The notes: generated from the letters alone by a model not told the origin. A stretch of DNA of 64,000 nt from Nilaparvata lugens (GCF_014356525.2 NC_052511.1:35617121-35681120), one strand, 5' to 3'. Shown: positions 33,338-43,990, counted from the first letter of the stretch. Translations and numbers: made by a program.

Positions 33338-34430
33338 TTTTTTTTTCTATTGGTCAATACTATAGCCATCTAGTCTAAAGACTAATGAGCTAATTTTTTC
33401 TATCCTAAATTACTACTTGAAAAATTGAACAGTGAATTTCTCATTAGAAACTCTTACTGCTATCGTTTAATTAATATGTAGGCTACACTTATTGACTGCA
33501 CTATAGAAGCTAGATTCACTCAATCACTGCTCTGCTCTTTCACTGGACACTACTTGAACAAGCACTACACTAGTTCAAACGGTTTCCTCCTTTTGAGCCT
33601 CCGCACCAACCCTCCAGCTGGATCGCCTCGACGTTGTCATGTTGGTGCAGTCGCCCCTCGTGCCTCTCTGCATGCCTCTGGATCTCGGTGGACACCAGAT
33701 CGACGTGAAGGTCTCTATGAAGATCGCTGTTCCTGACATACCAAGGAGCATCCACAATGTTCCTCAGCACTTTGTTTTGAGAACGTTGAATGACATTAAT
33801 GTTGCTGTCTTTGGTACACCCCCAAAGTTTTATACCATACGTCCATACTGGCTTTAATATCTGTTTGTACAGAAGTACTTTGTTTCGGATTGAAATGACA
33901 GAGTTTCTTCCGATCAGCCAATACAGCTTCTTATATTTGATTCCAAGCTCTTCTCTCTTCTTCTTGACATGAGCCTTCCAGCGAAGCTTTGCGTCCAAGG
34001 TCATACCTAGATACTTGGCATCATTAGCATATGGTACAACTTGGTTGTTGATAGTTATTGGTATGGGCAGGTCCTTCTTATTGGTAAAATTGATGTGAAT
34101 CGACTTTGTTTCATTCAATTTCATTCTCCACTTTCTAGTCCAATCTTGAATTTTGTTGATGGATCTCTGTAGTTTCTCTGTTGCAATATGAATATTACTG
34201 TCTACTGATAATATGGCTGTGTCGTCTGCAAATGTTGCTGTAGTATTCTCATGAAGGCTGGGAATATCGATGGTATAGAGTAGGTAAAGAACTGGTCCAA
34301 GAACACTGCCTTGAGGAACTCCTGCTTTAATTTCCTTCAAATCAGAATATGAACTTTCATGCCTGACCCTACAGTATCTGTCAGTGAGATAGGATTGTAA
34401 TATATCTGTATATTGCTTTGGTAGCACTTG
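33338..34430 (-). mobile_element. 5'-truncated LINE with 14-bp TSD and poly(A)
   Basis: A 1093-bp insertion in the family F array, bounded by an exact 14-bp TSD. On the minus strand it ends with a run of about nine A (T-run at 33338-33346). It encodes the second half of an RT and the C-terminal region. This is a textbook target-primed reverse-transcription insertion. Confidence 0.9.
33570..34430 (-). pseudogene. Jockey-like reverse transcriptase, 5'-truncated
   Basis: The element-derived protein starts at QVLPKQYTDILQSYL. The upstream residues that extend the frame to 34505 come from the flanking array. Visible motifs are KAGVPQGSVLGPVLYLLYT (RT motif B), TATFADDTAILS (catalytic FADD), KYLGMTLDAKLRW, and LLYKQILKPVWTYGIKLWG. 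The fingers, first catalytic Asp region and endonuclease are missing. The remaining frame is intact to its stop, so the copy is recent but dead on arrival. It differs from the 7.4-kb LINE (FADD against YADD, different C-terminus). Confidence 0.88.
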
Positions 34431-34444
34431 ATAAGATGAGTAAT

Positions 34445-34640
34445 GCTGTAAGTTTTTTGCTGAGGTACAGTGGGAATCTGGCAGTATTGGTGGAATGGTT
34501 AGCATTTTTGTTATTTAAATGGGTAATGATGACAGTTTCAAGTGAATTCACACTCTCAAGTACAGTGAAAATCAGTAGTTTAGTATCAGAATTGGTTGAA
34601 TGTGAACCACATTGGGATTATAAAAAATAAATACTGACAT
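34445..34640. repeat. Tandem array of family F foldback units, right part
   Basis: Continues the array after the LINE: CTGGCAGTATTGGTGGAATG, then GTAATGATGACAG, then a further diverged unit. Confidence 0.6.
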
Positions 34641-34661
34641 GGTTCGAAGTGTGAATTGTGA

Positions 34662-35985
34662 CAAAGAGAAAAGATAGTATGAGAAAATATCCCATGGTAT
34701 GATTCGTTTATGTTCCAAATTTGAAGCCGATTCTGTCGACTACTGTCTATTATTACTGTTTTGGCCGGGTGAACAAATGTTCGACATACATGTTCGGCGA
34801 ACATGTTTGTTGAGGGGTTAAGGGACAAATATTTCAAAAAGTTTGGACAATCATTTTTTGTCGAACAAAAAATTACTATTTTTGCAAACATTTTCAGTGT
34901 TTGCCTTTAAACATAAAAACCTGTCCTCCCCCTCACAAATATTTTGTTTGGTGAAGCGTCCACACTGGCCACGGGCAGACATTGTTTATCATTTATTGTT
35001 ATTGAAAGGACGGATTCAATGATCCAAAGGTTCAAAGAACCCCACACGTCAACCGAAGCTTATTGTGTTCCCGAGTAGTATGTTAGTTAGGCTAACCAAT
35101 ACCTGTGTCCTTTACAAGAACCAGGAGTTTTTCACTATACTAACATCCAATTCATCACCTGGTTGCTTGTCGCAATCCAAGTTACCTCTAGGGCGCCCGG
35201 CCACCCTTGACTCAGCCTATTGACCCACATTTTGTGCCTTGAGTTTCACCCATCTCTGGTCTCTTGAGGTTTTTCCCCTCCGAAACTTCGCACGGTCGAA
35301 AGCCTCACCTCTACCAAGAAGTTCTGCCTAAATGGCCGCCCTTCTTTGAGCAGTGGTGAGGTTTGGTCTCACCACCCAAAACTCGTGACATAACCCGTGA
35401 GTTCCACTCCTGGTCTTTTTGTAGGTCCTTCTGCTGATGAAGGGGTCGCCAAATCACCTCTAGGGCACCAGGCCACCCTCGGACTCAGCCTCTTGACTTG
35501 CATTCGTACATGGAGTCTCTTCCATCTCTGGTCTCTTGGGTTTTTCTTTTTGCCCCTCCGAAACTTTCCCGATGGAGCAGATCCCGTGGGTTTGAAGGTA
35601 AGGCAACTTCTGGAGTTGCCTTGGGGACCCTTTTAGTCGCCTCCTACGACAAGCAGGGATACTGTGAGTGAATTCTGGTTTTCAACACATTCTTGAGTAC
35701 AATGTTCGACTCAAAGCTCCCCCAACCCACAGGGGGCTTGTCAAACATAATAAAGTTTGCCCAAACTGTTCCAACAAACATGTATGTCGAACATTTGTTC
35801 AGTATTGACATGGCTTAAGAACGGCACAGTATGAGATAAGAGAGTAACAGCTTCACATAGCTTCACGAAAATTAATTACTAGGACTAGGACTATAAGCTT
35901 GAGTCGAAGAATGAGTTAAAAATAAAATTTAGAACATACACGCCCTATAACATGGAATACCTCCCCATGCTATCCTTTCTCTTTG
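34662..35985. mobile_element. MITE family B, copy B3, expanded by a nested element
   Basis: The TSD ATTGTGA occurs at 34655-34661 and 35986-35992. The termini CAAAGAGAAAAGATAG and CTATCCTTTCTCTTTG enclose the usual arms (ATATCCCATGGTAT ... CGCCCTATAACATGG). The middle of the element is split by a 1-kb insertion (34771-35800). Confidence 0.8.
34771..35800. mobile_element. TIR element N nested in B3
   Basis: The ends GAACAAATGTTCGACATACA are perfectly inverted at 35781-35800, with at least 24 bp matching. The core holds two similar ~120-bp segments (35190-35310 and 35455-35575; shared words CACCTCTAGGGC, ATCTCTGGTCTCTTG, CCCCTCCGAAACTT) and TAGTCGCCTCCTACGACAAG near the right. I find no TSD and no transposase frame. 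Confidence 0.65.
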
Positions 35986-35999
35986 ATTGTGACAACTTT

Positions 36000-36110
36000 A
36001 AGGTATTGTATACAGTAAGATCCACTTTAAACTGTCAGCATTGGTGAGATAGGAAGAATAGATGTGATTTATAAGGAATACTGCTGATCTGATTTAAAGT
36101 TAGTCACACT
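36000..36110. repeat. Family F foldback unit
   Basis: ATCCACTTTAAACTGTCAGC is mirrored by CTGATCTGATTTAAAGTTAG. Confidence 0.55.
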
Positions 36111-36114
36111 ATAG

Positions 36115-36470
36115 TAATTTAGGACGATGTCCTTCTTTTTTGGTTCTGTAACAGAAATTTGTAGACGAATTTAAAAGTTGATGTGACCATAGCAGCTTAG
36201 GACGATGGTCAGCTGTTTCTTCTATTTTTTGTCATGATACAGAAATTTGTAAAAGAATTTCTGTTCGGTTTAAAAGTTGATCTCACTTTAGCAATTTAGG
36301 ACGATGGTCAGCTGTTTCTTATTTTTTTTGTCATGATACAGAAATTTGTAAAAGAATTTCTGTTCGGTTTGAAAGTTGATCTCACTTTAGCAATTTAGGA
36401 CGATGGTCAGCTGTTTCTTCTTACTTTGTCATGATACAGAAATTTGTAAAAGAATTTCTGTTCGGTTGTC
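36115..36470. repeat. Tandem repeat, ~99-bp unit, about 3.5 copies
   Basis: AGAAATTTGTAAAAGAATTT starts at 36241, 36340 and 36438 (periods 99 and 98), with a more diverged unit at about 36150. The unit also contains TTTAGGACGATGGTCAGCTG and TCATGATACAG. The last two full units are nearly identical, so the expansion is recent. Confidence 0.88.
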
Positions 36471-36843
36471 GTCGACTTAACAAGAACAAACCTATAGCGT
36501 GCCGGGTTTTTCGTGATACTTTCAGTTGTACCACACGCAAGGATTCAGATTCCTATCAACTCCCTGACAAACAAGATAAAGCGCATGAAATAGCTGTGAC
36601 TAGCCTGGGCACCCTATTAGAACTCCTACATGTTCAAGGCGTGTTTTACATTCACTTTTGCCTGTTGAAAAGTCTATTTGAGCTGAAAGTCGTTCAAATT
36701 GAATATGATATTCTGTACTATACTGTATTTAGCAACTTTGCCTATAATGTCATAATAATAATTTCAATTAAATAATAATTTGTCTATAATAATTTTTAAT
36801 TTCCTGATCAATTAGGTCATTAAAATTTATTATTTCTCTAATA
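36471..36843. other. Unrecognised 114-residue frame region, otherwise AT-rich
   Basis: A frame starting in the tandem repeat (36431-36775, +) continues through unique DNA with the segment RVFRDTFSCTTRKDSDSY. I do not recognise it. The start lies inside a tandem repeat and the C-terminus is A/T-driven, so I do not call a gene. Confidence 0.3.
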
Positions 36844-36848
36844 TGTGA

Positions 36849-37643
36849 TGCCGTGCTACCAATTTTTCCTTAAACGGTTGGATTAGCATTTAACACCTAT
36901 CACCTAAGGAAAGTTGTCGGCTCCAATAAAATAGATTCTTGATAAACTGTGAATGGATCTATTGCCTATGAATGAGAAATCCAGTTTTCAGAGCAAATTA
37001 ACTTATAATCTTCAGATGAAAATTTTGGCAAAACACAGAAATATACAAAGAACAATAACTTACAAGCCTAATGATTTCAAGTAACTACGAACTAAAATAC
37101 TTATCTAGTTTACAGTTGAAACACAGTGGCTATTGGCTTTACTACACTAATAGCGAATTTTGCACAAAAATTTATATAAACTTCAATCTAAAACATTAAT
37201 AAATTCATTTAAACAGACAATAACTCAGAGCACAAAATTATACAAGCAACAGCCAGCCATGTTTTTCAGAAGAAGATCGAACAGGAAAAAGACACAAGTT
37301 GCCAGTCACGAAGACAACGCCTTCAACATTATAGACACGTCACCAAAATATTATAATTTACAAGTTTAGAATTCATATTCTACATCCGTTCTCAATAAAA
37401 CTTTATTTTGAAAATGTTATTTTAAAATTTTTTATATATATTCTATTTAATAAACTGTTTATCCAGTAATTTGTTAACCCTGCCTCGGTGACATTATGGA
37501 ACAATGCAACAAACATTTACGATAATAAATTCTCCATCAAAAAGTTTATCCGTCTATTGATAACTCTGACATTTACTATAAAGTTCCATAGATCTCGAAT
37601 TGAAGATTCGATTCCAATGTGAGAAGAAAAATGTAATATTACA
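36849..37643 (-). repeat. 3' LTR (795 bp)
   Basis: On the + strand it starts TGCCGTGCTACC and ends GTAATATTACA. By eye it differs from the other LTR by about four short indels and a few substitutions, so the insertion is young. Both LTRs contain AATAAAAC/AATAAA words. Confidence 0.9.
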
Positions 37644-37660
37644 AATACCCCCCTCTTGAC
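37641..37660 (-). promoter_or_regulatory. Polypurine tract of the LTR element
   Basis: The minus strand reads CAAGAGGGGGGTATT immediately before the 3' LTR. This fits the plus-strand primer and fixes the element's direction. Confidence 0.65.
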
Positions 37661-38214
37661 ATAAAAAAATTTTACTGTTTGAAAATTTAAAGAAAAATTT
37701 ACATTGACCCTAATGAAAATTGTTGAAATTTAAATTCGAGAACAGTAACAATTTTTTCTAGAAAAACATTACATGTCATCCAAAAATATTGAAAATTATT
37801 ATAAAAATTCATCAATAGCGTTTGTTATATGTTTCCAACAATATTTCAAAATATAGAATATCAATATTACTTTTGATTTAGCTTTATAATTTAAAGAAAA
37901 ATATCTCAACAGAAAGTTTAATATGTAAAGAATAGTTTTTTTTTTTTTTTTTGAAATTGCACATAAATTTAATAGATAGAAAAATTTAATTTTTTATTGC
38001 ATAAAAAAATTATTTATGTTGAATGGAAAATTTATTATTATTATTTATTCTTTAAATGAATTGATGAATTGTTACATTTAATTTTCACATAAAATTTCAA
38101 TAAATCAAAAAATGTTCATTTCTTTCACTATTGCCGCGGTTGATTTTATTGATGCACATTTTGGAAAACAGTCCATTAAGGCACTCAGTATGATTTTCAG
38201 TTAAGTGTGACTCC

Positions 38215-38470
38215 AATGTGATGACGTTAAGTGTTGGGCTGATCTGGATGCACGTAGTGTTGGGCTGATACTTGTAGTCGACTGCTGCATACCAAACTCG
38301 ATACAGGTGACATCTCTGTTAGCATTTCTTCATGTTTGTAGTAGACGGCTGCATTCCAAACTTGATACCGGTGACATCTCAGTTAGCATTGCTTCATGTT
38401 TGTAGTAGACGGCTGCATTCCAAATTCAATACAGAGTCACATAAATTTTGTATCATATTTGTAATTATAC
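38215..38470. repeat. ~65-bp tandem repeat, about 3 copies
   Basis: GTAGTAGACGGCTGCATTCC and TGACATCTC.GTTAGCATT recur at about 38274, 38338 and 38403. Confidence 0.75.
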
Positions 38471-38764
38471 AATGTACATTTCAGGCTTGAAATGACAATG
38501 TAATTTGTTTTTTGGAAAAGAGATAGACGCTGCATACAGGATTAATTTAGGTGAGGATTAATTTAGGTAAGGTTTGGTTTTTTTTTATATTTTCAGCTTT
38601 CAAGGTTTAGAGTTCTGCATACAGGAATAATTTAGGAGAGGATTTTTTGAATTAATTCTTTCATGATACTGTGACTGTTCTTCTGAATTCAAAGTTGTGA
38701 ATGTGAACATGGATGGCAATTACCTCCAGGTAATGCAGTAGTGTTGAAGTTTGAGATACAGAGT

Positions 38765-39355
38765 CAGCAATAAGCATTGGCATTGCTATTGGCGTATGCT
38801 TTGGTGTCGGCTTTGGCATCGGCGTTAATATTGGCATTGGCGCAGGCATTGGCATTGGCATTGGCGCAGGCATTGACATCAGCACAGGCATCGGCGTTGA
38901 TTTTGGTGTTGGCATCAGCATTGGCGCAGATTTTGGCATTGGCGTAGCTATTGGCATTGATTTTTGTTGTTGGCATTGGCACAGATTTTGGCATCGGCGT
39001 AGCTATTGGCATTGGTGCAGGCATTGGCATTGATTTTTGTTGTTGGCATCAGCATTGGCGCAGATTTTGCATCAGCATTGGCGCAGGCATTGGCGTAGCT
39101 ATTGGCATTGATTTTTGTTGTGGCATTGGCGCAGATTTTGGCATTGGCGTAGCTATTGGCATTGGCGCAGGCATTGGCATTGATTTTTGTTGTTGGCATC
39201 AGCATTGGCGCAGATTTTGGCATCAGCATTGGCGCAGATATTGGCTTCGGCGCAGGCATCGGCGTAGATATTGGCGTTGGCATCAGCACAGGCATCGGCG
39301 TAGATTTTGGCGTAGTTATTGGTGTAGGCCGCAGCGTTGATTTTGGCGTAGATAT
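38765..39355. repeat. GC-rich minisatellite (GGCATTGGCGCA) in the LTR element
   Basis: About 600 bp made of permuted hexamers GGCATT, GGCGCA, GGCGTA and GGCATC with inserts of GATTTTTGTTGTTGGC. All units are multiples of about six, so several frames stay open on both strands (PMPMPAPMP or NANACANA on minus, GIGAGIGI on plus). I take this as repeat-driven and not as protein, although a repeat protein inside the element cannot be excluded. Confidence 0.85.
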
Positions 39356-39359
39356 GTCA

Positions 39360-41200
39360 CACTAGTTCGAAAATCACCCAAATGTTCTTAACACTCTTCA
39401 TGGCGTTCACTTGTTACTGATTTCGAGATTCACATGATAACTATTTCAATGTTAATGTCTGTGCTGTACCTGTTATCTTAAAATGCTTATAAACTAAGAA
39501 GAAAAACTTGATTAGGCTATCATACAATCTAATACACATAAAAATTATTTTAAGTATCTATGAAATTGAAATTTGTTAACATCTTATTATACAGTCAGCA
39601 ATACATAAATTGTGAAATATGGACATATCAATGATAAATTAAAAAAAAAAAATCATTCATTTATTCACTGTTCAAATATCAACATTTTAATCCATTCTTC
39701 AAAATAGAAATATAATTTCATAACACCCTGTATCATTATCAAAATTGTAAAAAACAAACATCATAACAACACAACAAAATTTAATTTCAATACATATTTC
39801 AATAATTTCAGACATTTGGTCTTCTATTCAATCATTTCATAATATATTTGCATTTCATTATTATTTAATATAACATTTCATTTATAGCATGTTCATTTCA
39901 CATTTATGATTTATCATTCAGGGTTTCAAAATTATTTAGTTTTAATTTTGTTCAAAAATTGTATAAAAAGCAAATTATTTAATATTATTAATCATCGTTT
40001 GTTGGATACTATAGTTTATTTCGACTCTTCAATGTTCTAAACACAAACTACATTTCATGACAAAACTTTACTATCAAACATTAAACAAGAAACCATTCAA
40101 AACATCAATAATATTTTGCTTCAAAGGCAAACAATATTCATCAGTAATCATCATTTTGCATCCATGGCAATCAACATTATTAATCATTATTTTGCATCTA
40201 TGGCAATCAACATAAGTAATCAACACAAAAAATATTATCTCATTACTGCCTCTCTAAGTCATAACCTCTGTTATTCCTTCTTTAGGCAATAATGGGTTTC
40301 CATCTCAAAAAAAACAATCACATACCAGCAAAATTCTAATCAACAAACCCCACTAAAAATTCTACATACACTCCAGCATCCATTTCAAACGATAATCAAT
40401 CATATCAAAATTTATAGAACAAACAGTTTTAAAATTAAAAAAAAAATATCAATTACAAAACACTTTAGAAAAATTTTAGCCTTTAACTCATTTCAATTGA
40501 TAATATAACACAACGTTTTAAATTAAACCAATTATTTTTTAAAATAATTTAAAATTTAAAGACTGTATAATAAGTATAAACATTTCAAGATTATGATACA
40601 AAGATGATCAAGATGAAATACTGGGTAAATAAGTTCCCTAAAAAATACAAACAAGAGGAAAAGAAAATTGGGTAAATAAATTCCCTAAAACAACACACAT
40701 TTCAAAATAAGTGATACATGATGAAAAAATATGCCACAAGCAAACAATTCTTTACACTACAATGGATAGATTTTAGAAAAGTTAAGTTTTATCAACAATT
40801 AAAGATTAGGAAAATAAGCTACTATTTCAACTTCTAATATTATTTCAGAAAAAATACAAATTTAAATGACTATGGACAAGATTGGTTAAGATATGTATCA
40901 TAGAAGAAATTTACTGAATATTACACAAAGACAGGAAAGAATCGAAAATTGAAAAGATTAAGGGCCAAGAAAATAGGCTACAGGAAAGAAAAAAGATACA
41001 ATTATGGACTCTTACCATACGTAGTATTTACGGTCATTGCTATTCTGAATCCCGGCATGACACAGGATTCCTAATCATTGTGTGTTGGGGAATACCTTTC
41101 ATCATGTGATTCACTGTCATCATCTTGTAAATAAGCAACTTGAAACAACCTTTGAATACTAATACATCAATGGAAACTTTGCGTTTTGTTTTCTTCAATA
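39360..41200. other. AT-rich interior of the LTR element
   Basis: No coding frame on either strand and no RT/integrase motif. The + strand is A-rich with AACAATATT-type words and two similar segments at about 40110-40215 (GCATC.ATGGCAATCAACAT). Confidence 0.6.
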
Positions 41201-41212
41201 GCATGATTTTAT

Positions 41213-41815
41213 TCATGGGTTCATTTGTTTCAACAAAGCCGTTTTGCCTACAAAAGTTGTCATGTTCACTTGAGAATGCATAGCATACACTTTTTCAATT
41301 CTAAGTTGAAAGTTGAACTCATCAACTTGACTCAAAGCAACATTCATTTTGTTCACATTATTCCTAACCTCCACAGAAACCTGTCTCATGTAATCATTCA
41401 TTTTGTTTACAATCTTCCTAACTTTTGATGTAGTAATCTGATCCATAGAAACATTTGATTTGTTTACTGTTTTCCTAACCTTCAATGTAGCAATAGTACT
41501 TTCTTGATAGTTGACTTTCAATGAAGACAACTCCCTACCTACTTCTTTACTCAATTCTACACTTTCACTATGGTTGACTTTTTCAACAACAGTAACTAGG
41601 CCTACATTGTCAGAAACTTGAATGAGTTGATCTTGTAACTTAACACTACTATCATTCTGCTTCAGTTTGTTTTCATTTTCCTGATTATCACTCAATGTTT
41701 CAGCAAATTCTTGCTTCATATCATCAAACCTAGCATTAAACTTAGCATTTTGCTCATCAAACCTAGCATTTTGCTCTTGTTTAAAATTATCAAACAGTTG
41801 TGTTAAGGCAGCTAT
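41213..41815 (-). CDS. Gag-like coiled-coil protein of the LTR element
   Basis: The minus frame is open upstream of its first ATG (41719) to a stop before DDELIAAL at about 41815, and runs to MNP at 41213. The extended N-terminal part contains LFDNFKQEQNARFDEQNAKF, a heptad-like amphipathic segment. Later there are two imperfect repeats of KVRKTVNKSN / KVRKIVNKMN / VRNNVNKMN. Its position, about 230 bp downstream of the 5' LTR, is where gag lies. No zinc knuckle or capsid homology is visible, so gag is an inference. It may start at a non-ATG codon or be truncated. Confidence 0.45.
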   Translation of the reverse strand: MAALTQLFDNFKQEQNARFDEQNAKFNARFDDMKQEFAETLSDNQENENKLKQNDSSVKLQDQLIQVSDNVGLVTVVEKVNHSESVELSKEVGRELSSLKVNYQESTIATLKVRKTVNKSNVSMDQITTSKVRKIVNKMNDYMRQVSVEVRNNVNKMNVALSQVDEFNFQLRIEKVYAMHSQVNMTTFVGKTALLKQMNP

Positions 41816-42048
41816 TAACTCATCATCATTTTAATATTTTTCATATTGTATGCCATTTTGCTAGTCTGCACAGATAATATATTCATTAGGACTTGATCTC
41901 TCTTGAACCGATTTCCCACTCAGCAACAAACCATTCATAACCTATCAAGATATCTATCCTACTAATAATTTTTATAACCAGGGATTTCATAGTGTACCAT
42001 TTGGGACATATTTATTTTGTAATTCTGTCCCACCACAGGGGTAACATT

Positions 42049-42840
42049 TGCCGTGCTACCAATTTTTCCTTAAACGGTTGGATTAGCATTTAACACCTAT
42101 CACCTAAGGAAAGTTGTCGGCTCCAATAAAATAGATTCTTGATAAACTGTGAATGGATCTATTGCCTATGAATGAGAAATCCAGTTTTCAGAGCAAATTA
42201 ACTTATAATCTTCAGATGAAAATTTTGGCAAAACACAGAAATATACAAAGAACAATAACTTACAAGCCTAATGATTTCAAGTAACTACGAACTAAAATAC
42301 TTATCTAGTTTACAGTTGAAACACAGTGGCTATTGGCTTTACTACACTAATAGCGAATTTTGCACAAAAATTTATATAAACTTCAATCTAAAACATTAAT
42401 AATTCATTTAAACAGACAATAACTCAGAGCACAAAATTATACAAGCAACAGCCAGCCATGTTTTTCAGAAGAAGATCGAACAGGAAAAAGACACAAGTTG
42501 CCAGTCACGAAGACAACGCCTTCAACATTATAGACACGTCACCAAAATTATAATTTACAAGTTTAGAATTCACATTCTACATCTGTTCTCAATAAAACTT
42601 TATTTTGAAAATGTTATTTTAAAATTTTTATATATATTCTATTTAAATAAACTGTTTATCCAGTAATTTGTTAACCCTGCCTCGGTGACATTATGGAACA
42701 ATGCAACAAACATTTACGATAATAAATTCTCCATCAAAAAGTTTATCCGTCTATTGATAACTCTGACATTTACTATAAAGTTCCATAGATCTCGAATTGA
42801 AGATTCGATTCCAATGTGAGAAGAAAAATGTAATATTACA
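42049..42840 (-). repeat. 5' LTR (792 bp)
   Basis: Direct repeat of 36849-37643. On the minus strand the region just after it reads AATGTTACCCCTGTGGTGGG, where a tRNA primer-binding site should lie. I could not match it to a specific tRNA. Confidence 0.9.
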
Positions 42841-42984
42841 GTGAATATTTCCCATTTTGGTGATGATAATGTGAGATTCTTCTTCTATGTTTTATTTTGA
42901 AACATCTAAATTCAATAATCTACTTTGAAGCTATTTAAACTTCAATTAAGAACTGAGAATTTTGTGCAGTGGCTACAAGGTTCA

Positions 42985-43115
42985 ACGTTTTTCGGACTAT
43001 GTGTAACCTTATCTAAATTTGAGAGAGGAATAGCACAAGGTTACCTTATTTTTTCTCTCCCTATCATTTTTGATGATGTATTTGTTGTAATGAATCAATA
43101 AAGAATATTAATGAA
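42985..43115 (+). repeat. SINE-like retroposon (TTTCGGACTATGTG subtype)
   Basis: TTTTTCGGACTATGTGTAAC, then GAGAGGAATAGCACAAGG, then ATGAATCAATAAAGAAT. It parallels 59360-59490 and the minus copy at 10950. Confidence 0.7.
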
Positions 43116-43261
43116 TGAAGAATATGAATGTAGCATTCTAAACTGAATATTAATTGGCTTTGGGGATGGAAGATATTGAAATTAAAACAGGGGTTTGAAT
43201 TGGAATAATAATAAAAAATTGCCGCTGACCTCTAAACTGAATAATATCTTAGAGAAACGAT

Positions 43262-43790
43262 ATCATAAGAGTATGTCTCATGGTTCCAATTATGTTCATG
43301 TTCCAAAATTTACTGTTAACTCAAGCCAATAGTCCAAGTAGTTCATTTTTGGTGAAGCTATGTGACGCTGGTAGTCCCTCATACTTTTGGTAGAGAGTTA
43401 GTGGGGAGGATATTTTCAATTTTCTTTCCAAAGAATGGACATTGATATGTCCAAAGCTCCGACAATTTATGTAGATGGATAACAATATAATTATTATGTA
43501 TAGTTATTATATTAAAAATTGCTTTTTCATATCATATACAGTTCAATAATTTATTATTTTCTTAGTCTACATTATGTAAATTCATCTATAATTTTGCTGT
43601 ATTGTAAGCTATTGTATAAAAGTGTATAAGCCAGTATATATTGTAATCTACATAAATAAAGTACTCAATCAATCAATCAATACTGTACTGTTCTTACACT
43701 CTCACCCGGCCAAAACGGTAATAATAGACGGTGGTTGACAGTACTCGGCATTGAAATCAGTAAGAATACTGCTGCCCTCAACGTTCGTTC
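43262..43790. mobile_element. MITE family B, copy B4, split by K2
   Basis: The left half (43262-43387: GAGAAACGATATCATAAG, AAGCTATGTGACGCTGGTAG) and right half (43681-43790: ACTGTTCTTACACTCTCACC, CCGGCCAAAACGG) are contiguous in other family B copies. The retroposon K2 lies between them. The right terminus is lost. Confidence 0.7.
43388..43680 (+). repeat. Retroposon family K, copy K2, nested in B4
   Basis: TTGGTAGAGAGTTAGTGGGG to CTCAATCAATCAATCAA. It interrupts the family B sequence at CTCATACT. Confidence 0.78.
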
Positions 43791-43899
43791 TACAATAGTT
43801 ACCAGAGAATTGAATAACAACTGAAAGCCTTATCTCGATTTTCAATGAATCTGTGGTTTGCAGTGACACATAATCGCGGCATTTACGCGCTCTGTTCAC

Positions 43900-43990
43900 G
43901 TTCTGCTCTTGCTCGACCTGCGATCATCTTGCGATCTGCTCGTGTGATGTTCGTTCGCGGAGCAGAGCGTAAGTCTGTACTCACCTTAAG
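43900..43990. mobile_element. Harbinger-type MITE right part
   Basis: TTCGCGGAGCAGAGCGTAAG, then TCTGTACTCACC, then TTA. It is the same terminus type as 12366-12591. The left part is missing. Confidence 0.55.

Larger units (their letters stand above)
36849..42840 (-). mobile_element. Non-autonomous LTR retrotransposon (LARD-like)
   Basis: Two near-identical LTRs (36849-37643 and 42049-42840) in direct orientation, termini TG...CA, with a 4-bp TSD GTGA at 36845-36848 and 42841-42844. Orientation is minus: next to the left LTR the minus strand reads AAGAGGGGGGTATT, a polypurine tract just upstream of the 3' LTR. The 4.4-kb interior has one gag-like frame (41213-41810) and no recognisable protease, RT or integrase. 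It also carries a GC-rich minisatellite and a 65-bp tandem repeat. It would need proteins from another element to move. Confidence 0.85.

Noticed and set aside
36431..36775. 114-residue plus-strand frame
   Set aside because: It begins inside a 99-bp tandem repeat. The middle is not low-complexity, but I recognise no family and see no second exon.
38951..39365. Glycine/isoleucine-rich repeat protein on the plus strand
   Set aside because: The frame is produced by GGCATT hexamers. The opposite strand is equally open, and the repeat lies in an LTR element that is oriented the other way.
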